From contig DASTGO010000393.1 in NCBI GenBank assembly GCA_035719045.1, forward strand, positions 1 to 10,385: a stretch of 10,385 nucleotides of DNA. The letters run 5' to 3'. The DNA comes from DASTGO01 sp035719045 (GTDB lineage: Bacteria; Actinomycetota; Actinomycetes; Actinomycetales; Kineosporiaceae). A program made the translations under genes and the position numbers. The notes below the pieces were generated by a model. That model was given only the letters and a program-made list of their open reading frames with translations, was not told where the DNA came from and did no database searches. Below are positions 5,501 to 10,385 of the stretch, one piece after another (position 1 is the stretch's first letter; every line of letters starts with the position of its first letter).

Positions 5501-8237
5501 CACGCACTCGAACTTCGACACCCCCTACTTCGAGCCGATCGAGCAGGTGATCGAGGAGGCGCTGACCGCCCGGGAACGGCTGCTGCGCTGCGGGGAGCTG
5601 CAGTACGCCTCGTACACCTACGTCGGGACGTTGTGGGCCGCCATCGACTGCACCCCCACCCTGGACGCCGTCCAGGCCGAACTGGCCTCGGCGATGACCT
5701 TCTGGTCACACACCGGGTACCAGCCCAAGGTGCTGCAGTACACCGGGTACCAGCAGCTGCTGCGCTGTCTGCGCGGCGACACCGACCTGCCCGGGGAGTT
5801 CACCGGTCCCGGCTTCGATGACGAGGAGTACCTGCGCGAACTCGGCCCCGACCAGGTCAGCGTCTTCTTCTACCACCTGGTCAAGGGACTGGCCGCGGCG
5901 GTCTTCGACCGGTTCGACCAGGCGTACGGGCATGCGCGCACCGCGATGGCGATGCCCGACGCCGCCCCCGGCATGTACCTGTGGACGACGGTCCGCCTGG
6001 TGCTCGCGGTGGCCTGCCAGGAGCGCGCCCGCACCGCCGGCGACACCGAGGCCGCCGAACTGGACACCGTCAGCGAGGAGCAGGCCCGATGGCTGGCCGG
6101 CCGCGCGGCCGACGCCCCCGACAACTACGGGCACCTGGCGGCGTGGCTGCAGGCGGAACGGGCCTGGACGCGGGGCCGGTTCGAGGAGGCCGCGGTCGCT
6201 TTCGACCGGGCGATGACCCAGGCCGGACGACGCCGCCCGTGGCACGCCGCGCTGATCACCGAACGCGCCGGGCGGCTGCACCTGGCCCACGGCCGCCGGG
6301 GGTTCGCCCTGGCGCTGCTCGCCCAGGCCTGCGACCTGTACGCCGAGTGGGGCGCCGACGCCAAGGTCGGACTGCTGACCGAGGAGTTCCCCGGGCTGCG
6401 GCCGGCTGACAGGCCGGCCGGGGCGGGGAACGGGTCCCTCGGCGGCCGGGGCGGCGGATCCGGACGGGACGGCGACTCCCTGCAACGTGGGAGCACCACC
6501 AGCCTGGGCCATGCGCGCCGGAGTACCTCCAGCACCCGGGTCAGCTCCCACGCGATCGACCTGATGGCCGTGTTGCAGGCGTCCCAGGCGCTCAGCGGGG
6601 AGACCAACCTGGACCAGCTGCGTCGGCGCGTCGTCGAGGTGCTCGGGGCGATGACCGGCGCGACCGCCGTCCGGCTGGCGCTGTGGAACGAGGACGCCGG
6701 TCGGTGGTTCGTCGCCGTGGACGACCTCTCGGCCACCGAACTGTGCGTCGACGACGAGGCCGCGGCGAAGCTGGTGTGCCGGTCCGCGCTGCGCTACGCC
6801 GAGCGCACCGGGGAACCGCTGCTGGTACCCGATGCCACCCGCGACGACCGGTTCCGGTCCGATCCGTACCTGGATGGCCTGGCCGGCTGCTCCTTGCTGG
6901 TGCTGCCGATCGTGCTCCGCGGGCGGCCGCGGGCGATGCTGCTGCTGGAGAACCGGCTGAGCCTGGGCATGTTCACGCAGGACCGGCTGGACGCCGTCCG
7001 GCTGGTCGCCGGTCAGCTCGCGGCGTCCCTGGACAACGCCCTGGCCGAGCGGTTCCGGTCGCTGGTGCAGCGCTCGTCGGAGCTCACCCTGGTCTGCGAC
7101 CGCACGGCGCGGGTGACCTACGCCAGCGAGGCCGCCACCCGGATGCTGGGCACGGCGGGTGGCCGGCTGCTGGGCAGCTGTGTGCTCGACCTGGTGCACG
7201 CCGACGACCGGACGCTGCTGCGCGACTGGCTGGGCAGCGCGCCGCCGGGGCAGGTCCTGGAGTGCCGGGTGACCGCCGACCAGGAGGGACAGCGCTGGGT
7301 CGAGATCGCCGCGACCGACCTCACCGCCGACCCCGCCGTGGCAGGACTCGTGCTGCACCTGCGGGACGTCACCGACCGGCGGCGGCTGGAGGCGGAACTC
7401 CGGCAGGCGCACAAACTGGAGTCGATGGGACAGCTCGCGGCCGGGGTCGCGCACGAGATCAACACCCCGGTGCAGTTCATCGCGAACAACCTCCAGTTCA
7501 TCGCCGAGGGGCTGGCCGCGTTCAACCGGCTGCTGGCCGGCTACCGGCAGGCCCTCGGCGGTGGGGTCGCCGGGGGGATCCTGCACGACCTGGAGAACGA
7601 GCTCGACGCCGACTTCCTGAGCACGGAGCTGCCGCTGGCGGCTCAGCAGGCGATCGACGGCGCCCGCACGGTGGCCAGGATCATCAGGGCGATGAAGGCG
7701 TTCAGCCATCCCGGCAAGGAGGACATGAGTCCGGCGGACCTCAACGACGCCGTCCGCAACGCCCTGGTCATGGCGACGAACGAGATCGAGCACGTGGCGG
7801 ACGTCGTCCTGGAACTGTCGGAGCTGCCACCGGTCCGGTGCCGCATCGACGACGTCAACCAGGCCCTGCTCAACCTCATCGTCAACGCCGCGCAGGCGAT
7901 GGCCGAGGTCCGGGCCGCGGGCGGACCCCGGGGCACGCTGACCCTGCGCTCCCGCGTCGTCGGCGACCAGGCCGAGATCCAGGTGTCCGACACCGGCACC
8001 GGCATCCCGCCGGAGATCGCCGAACGTGTCTTCGACCAGTTCTTCACCACCAAGCCGGTGGGAGTGGGCACCGGTCAGGGCTTGTCGCTGGCCTACACCC
8101 TGATCCGGGACCGGCACCACGGCTCCCTCACGTTCCGCTCCGAGCCGGGTGCGGGCACCACCTTCACCCTCCGCCTGCCGATCTCCCCGCCCACCGGGGA
8201 ACCGACCGCGACAGCTGACCGCGGGACCGGCCCGTGA
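2523..8237 (+). CDS. Giant Ser/Thr kinase-like / STAND ATPase / GAF-PAS / histidine kinase fusion
   Basis: A 1904-residue protein without signal peptide or membrane helices, so a cytosolic sensor. Domains in order: (1) protein kinase-like, ~20-290, with Lys50 (VIWKE), Glu64, catalytic loop HEDVNPAN (Asp146, Asn151), APE as LAPEQ (193-195) and DLYGLG (209-214); (2) ATPase, ~303-700, opening with QRDVP and GREREI, Walker A GPAGVGKTS (345-353), Walker B MFLDD (476-480), GNP (578-580) and RHDRVREGAY (693-702); (3) helical TPR-like region, ~710-1290; (4) Gly/Ser/Arg-rich linker, ~1290-1343; (5) GAF, ~1344-1505; (6) PAS-like, ~1511-1625; (7) histidine kinase with HEINTP (phospho-His 1644), N-box Asn1788, G1 DTGTG (1823-1827), F-box FDQFF (1837-1841), G2 GTGQG (1849-1853). 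This is the trifunctional Ser/Thr kinase/ATPase/histidine kinase family, like Anabaena HstK. The DFG motif reads DWD (165-167) and the glycine loop is absent, so Ser/Thr kinase activity is uncertain; the histidine kinase looks intact. No receiver domain and no adjacent response regulator are seen; ligand and partner are unknown. Confidence 0.95.
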   Translation: MAQPRHPGGPGAPPDQGSGDYVVLHESARTRVVRLRSRREAADRAGVIWKEPLGPAAVQRQQHELEILQRLAHVPGVPRVVQASGGGSGFALRDDGGRPLSAVLADPPRDGRGVTDRHQLVDMVAMLARLAAVLVDVHAAGVIHEDVNPANILLRPPDDAPVLIDWDLATTFLEELPAFTHVNQIAGTLAYLAPEQTGRTGYGIDPRTDLYGLGATAYECCTGAPPFGDRDPLSLVHDHLARVPVRVDTVNPLVPPALAAVVARLLEKDPDRRYQSAAGLLHDLRRILDELRAGGDPDFAPGQRDVPRRLGGPSRLAGREREIGCLQDAFEESLRSSGGLLLVSGPAGVGKTSLAEELRPAVTARGGWFVRGKFDQYRQDGTGDAVVQAMEHLARLLLAEPETLLRTLRERVLPRLGDDVRLLVGMVPGLAAVLGVSGSEEPGDRETDPRKFSARLLRAARHLVQAVASPDRPVVMFLDDLQWAGDLPVSFLDAMVTAGALPGFLLIAAYRDGDIDAGHPLQGMFGRWNRLGREPRTLALGDLPAPAVRVLLAEMLGLDPATPRTAELAEAFDGRTHGNPLEVVELVNELHREGLLDAGESGWTWDTAAVTRYVAAVGDRTRMLASRIEALPAASATVIDVLACLGGEVRLELLEQLCDLGPTVLTDALQPCLSAGLLVAVQDGPAAVAVRFRHDRVREGAYTRLSPDARRRRHLDLARQLYAHPDTRARAAEHYLAASTQVSSPQERVRVASLLGSTATTIRLVNQVSAERFVTAARGLVAGLETPAARALTTRLMVEHHAALFNLARFDDADALYHELEQRGLEPVALAAAAGVQVVSLNHRGRPAEAVALAVALLSEIGFPPPAQEELDAVNRAGLATLDAWVAAGPQPGELDRPEVSDPRIRAAAVLIERAVPAAWYVNHPLMPWLMFLTHRLWVEYGPCPSLLSCFGGVGMTGVNLRGDYGLGYAVNRRVLAVGQARDWEPDTSQLLNTHSNFDTPYFEPIEQVIEEALTARERLLRCGELQYASYTYVGTLWAAIDCTPTLDAVQAELASAMTFWSHTGYQPKVLQYTGYQQLLRCLRGDTDLPGEFTGPGFDDEEYLRELGPDQVSVFFYHLVKGLAAAVFDRFDQAYGHARTAMAMPDAAPGMYLWTTVRLVLAVACQERARTAGDTEAAELDTVSEEQARWLAGRAADAPDNYGHLAAWLQAERAWTRGRFEEAAVAFDRAMTQAGRRRPWHAALITERAGRLHLAHGRRGFALALLAQACDLYAEWGADAKVGLLTEEFPGLRPADRPAGAGNGSLGGRGGGSGRDGDSLQRGSTTSLGHARRSTSSTRVSSHAIDLMAVLQASQALSGETNLDQLRRRVVEVLGAMTGATAVRLALWNEDAGRWFVAVDDLSATELCVDDEAAAKLVCRSALRYAERTGEPLLVPDATRDDRFRSDPYLDGLAGCSLLVLPIVLRGRPRAMLLLENRLSLGMFTQDRLDAVRLVAGQLAASLDNALAERFRSLVQRSSELTLVCDRTARVTYASEAATRMLGTAGGRLLGSCVLDLVHADDRTLLRDWLGSAPPGQVLECRVTADQEGQRWVEIAATDLTADPAVAGLVLHLRDVTDRRRLEAELRQAHKLESMGQLAAGVAHEINTPVQFIANNLQFIAEGLAAFNRLLAGYRQALGGGVAGGILHDLENELDADFLSTELPLAAQQAIDGARTVARIIRAMKAFSHPGKEDMSPADLNDAVRNALVMATNEIEHVADVVLELSELPPVRCRIDDVNQALLNLIVNAAQAMAEVRAAGGPRGTLTLRSRVVGDQAEIQVSDTGTGIPPEIAERVFDQFFTTKPVGVGTGQGLSLAYTLIRDRHHGSLTFRSEPGAGTTFTLRLPISPPTGEPTATADRGTGP

Positions 8238-8267
8238 GTTGTGCAGTGGCCTCACCCGGAGCCGGTC
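8225..8267. terminator. Hairpin spanning two facing stop codons
   Basis: GACCGGC (8225-8231) pairs with GCCGGTC (8261-8267), and inside it GTGAG (8234-8238) pairs with CTCAC (8251-8255), with small bulges between and a 12-base loop. The TGA of the kinase gene and the reverse-strand TGA of the transporter gene lie opposite each other in the inner stem. With only 14 bases between the genes this is the one place for a bidirectional terminator; no T-run is present. A competing pairing is GCTGACCG (8214-8221) with CGGTCAGC (8263-8270). Function is inferred. Confidence 0.35.
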
Positions 8268-9763
8268 AGCGGCGTCGGTCCCTCGAACCGGGTCGCCCCG
8301 GTCCGGCCGGCGCCCACGGCTGACAGCGGATTCGCGATGTCCTCCAGCGGCTTCCGCTCGGCGTCGACGCCGAAGAACCACGCGATGATCCCGCCGAGCA
8401 GCATCACGCCGGCGCCGACGAAGTAGCCGACGGCCAGCGGTCCCCGGTTGGCGCCCTGCCCGACCAGGGCGCCGAAGACGGTCGGGGCGGCGACACCACC
8501 GGCCAGCTGAGAGATGGCGAAGAAGAACGAGATCGCCTGGCCGCGCAGCTCCAGCGGGAAGATCTCGCTGACGGTCAGGTACGCCGAGGACGCTCCCGCC
8601 GAGGCGAAGAAGAAGATGACGCACCACATCACGGTCTGCGTGGTGGCGCTGAGCACCCCGGCCCGGAACATCAGGGCGCTGACGAACAGCAGCAGCCCGG
8701 ACAACCCGTACGTCAGCAGGATCATCCTGCGCCGGCCCACGGTGTCGAACAGCGGCCCGAGCAGCAGCGGCCCGAGCAGGTTGCCGACCGCGAACGGGAA
8801 GAAGAAGTACCCGATCCGGTCACTGGCGATGTGGTAGAAGTGCCCGAGCACCAGGGCATAGGTGAAGAAGATGGCGTTGTACAGGAACGCCTGCGTCACC
8901 ATCATCGAGAACCCGAGGAACGAACGGCCCGGGAACCGCCGCAGCATCACGTGGGCGATGTCCCGGTAGCGGATCACGCTGGTGGGCATGATCTCCAGCG
9001 CCTTGTCCGGCGGAACCGGTTGCAGCGCAACGCCTTCGGCCTGGACCCGCAGTTCGATCGCATCGACGGTGGCCTCCGCCTCCGCCTCCCGGCCGTGCGT
9101 CATCAGCCAGCGCGGGCTCTCCGGGATGGTCCGGCGCAACCCGATGATGACCAGCCCGATCACCGGCCCGATGAGGAAGCCGATCCGCCAGCCGACATCG
9201 GTCGGCAGCAGGTGCGGGTTGAGCAGGAAGACCGACGCCGCGGCACCGATCAGCGCGCCCGCCCAGTAGGTCCCGTTGACCGCGATGTCGATCCGGCCGC
9301 GGTAGTGCGAGGGGATCAGCTCGTCGATCGCGGAGTTGATCGCGGTGTACTCCCCACCGATCCCCATGCCGGCGACGAACCGGCAGAGCAGCAGGAACCA
9401 CAGCGAGAAGGACAGCGCGGCCACCCCGCTGAACACCAGGTACAGCGCGAGCGTGAACAGGAACAGCTTCTTGCGGCCGAGATGGTCGGTGAGCCGGCCG
9501 AAGACCAGTGCACCCACCACCTCACCCGCCAGATACACACTGCCGACCAGGCCCACCTCGGCGCTGGACAGGGCGAGGGTGCCGCGGTCCTGCAGCACGG
9601 TGCCGACACTCGCGACGATCTGGATCTCCAGGCCGTCGAGGATCCACGACACCCCCAGCCCGGCCACCACCAGCCAGTGGAACCGTGTCCAGGGCAGCCG
9701 GTCCATCCGGGCCGGAACCAGACTGCGGACCACGTCGAACCGTTGAGCCGCCTGCGAAGTCAT
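8252..9763 (-). CDS. MFS transporter, metabolite:H+ symporter / sugar-porter-like
   Basis: A 503-residue integral membrane carrier of the major facilitator superfamily with about 12 hydrophobic helices. Family marks: TM1 with acidic residues (SWILDGLEIQIV, Asp43 and Glu46); motif A in loop 2-3 (GRLTDHLGRKK, 89-99) and its repeat in loop 8-9 (DTVGRRRM); GMGIGGEYTAINSAIDELIP in TM4 and the following loop; and PESPRWL (214-220) after TM6, typical of sugar porters and related metabolite:proton symporters. A cytosolic loop between TM6 and TM7 and a C-terminal tail are present, and length is normal. The start ATG at 9763 is preceded by AAGGAG at 8 bases. The substrate cannot be read from the sequence: a small organic solute (sugar, organic or aromatic acid) driven by protons is the likely type. 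It is convergent with the giant kinase gene, and a strong hairpin separates it from the upstream same-strand gene, so it is probably its own transcription unit. Confidence 0.92.
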   Translation of the reverse strand: MTSQAAQRFDVVRSLVPARMDRLPWTRFHWLVVAGLGVSWILDGLEIQIVASVGTVLQDRGTLALSSAEVGLVGSVYLAGEVVGALVFGRLTDHLGRKKLFLFTLALYLVFSGVAALSFSLWFLLLCRFVAGMGIGGEYTAINSAIDELIPSHYRGRIDIAVNGTYWAGALIGAAASVFLLNPHLLPTDVGWRIGFLIGPVIGLVIIGLRRTIPESPRWLMTHGREAEAEATVDAIELRVQAEGVALQPVPPDKALEIMPTSVIRYRDIAHVMLRRFPGRSFLGFSMMVTQAFLYNAIFFTYALVLGHFYHIASDRIGYFFFPFAVGNLLGPLLLGPLFDTVGRRRMILLTYGLSGLLLFVSALMFRAGVLSATTQTVMWCVIFFFASAGASSAYLTVSEIFPLELRGQAISFFFAISQLAGGVAAPTVFGALVGQGANRGPLAVGYFVGAGVMLLGGIIAWFFGVDAERKPLEDIANPLSAVGAGRTGATRFEGPTPLTGSG

Positions 9764-9771
9764 GGACCCAT

Positions 9772-9777
9772 CTCCTT
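9772..9777 (-). promoter_or_regulatory. Ribosome binding site of the MFS gene
   Basis: AAGGAG on the minus strand, 8 bases before ATG 9763. A second ATG (9769-9771) directly abuts the site and opens only the three-codon frame ATGGGTCCATGA, whose stop overlaps the true start; with zero spacing it is unlikely to be used. A 6-bp inverted repeat (9785-9790 with 9799-9804) lies just upstream in the probable 5' leader. Confidence 0.65.
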
Positions 9778-9946
9778 GACGTGTCCCGGCCGGCTGATGC
9801 CGGGGTCACGGGCCCTTACCCGTCGCGCGGCAGCAGTACACGCCGGGGCGCAGCAGCGACGCCGGCCAGGGAGCGGGCGCGGGATCGGCTCCGGGTCCCC
9901 TCCGGACCAGCCCCGGAACCCGCCCCACCAGACCCGGCCCGGATCA

Positions 9947-9982
9947 ACGCCGGGCCGGGCCGGGCCGGGCCTGGCCCGGCGT
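9947..9982 (-). terminator. Long G+C hairpin built on GGGCC repeats
   Basis: Bases 9947-9956 (ACGCCGGGCC) pair perfectly with 9973-9982. The pairing continues inward through one G-T pair to 9961/9968, giving a stem of about 15 bp with a 6-base loop. It starts 25 bases past the stop of the right-edge gene on the minus strand and ~184 bases before the MFS start, which fits a terminator separating the two genes. The T-run is minimal (TT). The plus strand holds four GGG runs spaced by CC (9952-9969), so a G-quadruplex is an alternative structure. Confidence 0.5.
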
Positions 9983-9992
9983 CCGCCCCTGC

Positions 9993-10022
9993 CCCGCCCG
10001 GCTCGGATCAGCCCCGGGCGGG
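9993..10022 (-). repeat. Inverted repeat over the stop codon of the TIGR03086-type gene
   Basis: CCCGCCCGG (9993-10001) pairs perfectly with CCGGGCGGG (10014-10022), with a 12-base loop that holds the gene's stop codon (10008-10010). It could assist the hairpin at 9947-9982 in ending the transcript or protecting its 3' end. GC-rich DNA yields such 9-bp repeats fairly often, so its role is uncertain. Confidence 0.3.
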
Positions 10023-10385
10023 CGGCACCCATCCCGGGTCCCGGCCGGCGAAGCCGATCAGCCGGTCGAGGGCACCCGCGCCGGCCGGAACCGGAACCTC
10101 CTCGGCGAAGAACCCACCGTCGCCGCCGCGGTACTCCGGCGCGATCGTGCCCGCGAAGAACTCCTGGGCCACCGAGCACGCCCGGTCCGATGGCTCCCAG
10201 TGCCGGCCGAGGGCACGGGCGAGGTCCCAGCCGTGCACGAGGTACTCGCCCAGGACCATGCCGAGAGCGGCCGGCCCGTCCATCCGCGACTGTGAGAGCA
10301 ACACCCGGCGCCCCAGCACGTCACCGGAGAGCACCCGGTCGAAGGTGGCCGCCGCCGCCAGGACGATCGAGCGGCAGTCGGTCTC
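10008..10385 (-). CDS. TIGR03086-type DinB-fold metal-binding protein (5' end missing)
   Basis: The frame is open from the right edge (first full codon 10383-10385) to the TGA at 10008-10010, giving the last 125 residues; the N-terminal part lies outside the window. The hallmark is GEYLVHGWDLARALG, found in the actinobacterial TIGR03086 family and in mycothiol-dependent maleylpyruvate isomerase-like proteins. The Glu (codon 10245-10247) and His (10233-10235) are four residues apart, like the metal ligands Glu144 and His148 of that isomerase. The family has the four-helix DinB/YfiT fold and is thought to include thiol-dependent transferases and isomerases, but most members have no known substrate. 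The segment after the motif (ACSVAQEFFAGTIAPEYRG) continues the helical family pattern. The frame overlapping it at 9760-10179 lacks any family pattern. Confident on family, not on reaction. Confidence 0.82.
   Translation of the reverse strand, partial: ETDCRSIVLAAAATFDRVLSGDVLGRRVLLSQSRMDGPAALGMVLGEYLVHGWDLARALGRHWEPSDRACSVAQEFFAGTIAPEYRGGDGGFFAEEVPVPAGAGALDRLIGFAGRDPGWVPPARG

Noticed and set aside
3462..5507. 681-codon open frame on the minus strand opposite the ATPase region
   Set aside because: Same shadow pattern; it mirrors the Walker A/B region of the real gene and shows no recognisable domain.
6683..8218. 511-codon plus-strand frame inside the kinase gene as a separate C-terminal product
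   Set aside because: It is in a different frame from the histidine kinase motifs and is Arg/Gly/Ala-rich; no ribosome site of note.
5706..8627. 973-codon open frame on the minus strand opposite the kinase gene
   Set aside because: Lacks family motifs, has the Gly/Arg/Val/His-biased composition of a GC-rich shadow frame, and lies opposite clearly conserved kinase domains.
9781..9840. Possible promoter for the MFS gene (TGTACT ... TAAGGG on the minus strand)
   Set aside because: Only three of six bases match a -35 and the -10 is poor; not enough to call.
9760..10179. 139-codon minus-strand frame whose TGA overlaps the MFS ATG (ATGA), resembling translational coupling
   Set aside because: The protein is almost only Gly, Arg, Pro and Ala, runs out of frame through the TIGR03086-type gene and crosses a strong hairpin. 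The ATGA overlap is probably chance.

Overview
The window is very GC-rich (runs of G and C, GTG starts, strong G/C preference at third codon positions) and reads like a chromosome segment of a high-GC actinobacterium. The eukaryote-like NADP isocitrate dehydrogenase, the actinobacterial-type MFS carrier and the TIGR03086/mycothiol-type DinB-fold protein at the right edge all fit Actinomycetota. The genus cannot be fixed from the sequence. I see no transposase, integrase, CRISPR array, tRNA or rRNA, and no block with clearly foreign composition.

Layout from left to right: (1) bases 1-910, plus strand, the 3' part of a gene for a secreted, membrane-anchored CopC-like protein; (2) 911-1061, a short convergent intergenic stretch with two G+C-rich hairpins; (3) 1062-2279, minus strand, icd, NADP-dependent isocitrate dehydrogenase; (4) 2280-2522, a divergent control region with a 14-bp perfect palindrome just upstream of icd; (5) 2523-8237, plus strand, one very large gene (1904 codons) for a soluble multidomain signalling protein: Ser/Thr-kinase-like domain, STAND/AAA-type ATPase, helical repeat region, GAF, PAS-like, histidine kinase; (6) 8252-9763, minus strand, a 12-TM MFS transporter that ends 14 bases from the end of the giant kinase gene; (7) 9764-10007, a GC-rich intergenic stretch with a long hairpin made of GGGCC repeats; (8) 10008-10385, minus strand, the 3' part of a TIGR03086-type DinB-fold gene that runs off the right edge.

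Functionally these are mostly independent transcription units (convergent, divergent, convergent, then two same-strand genes separated by a hairpin), so no multi-gene operon is evident. The centrepiece is the giant dual kinase. It has the architecture of the 'trifunctional Ser/Thr kinase/ATP-binding/histidine kinase' family, also seen in cyanobacterial HstK-type proteins and fungal group X histidine kinases. It is an orphan here: no response regulator or receiver domain lies in the window. Its N-terminal kinase keeps the Lys, catalytic Asp and Asn, but has DWD in place of DFG and no glycine-rich loop. The other points worth a second look are the CopC-like domain that has lost its copper ligands, the operator-like palindrome in front of icd, the GGGCC repeat hairpin, and the hairpin in which two facing stop codons pair.

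I do not see a wholly new multi-gene system. The most unusual object is the giant kinase and its control region shared with icd.
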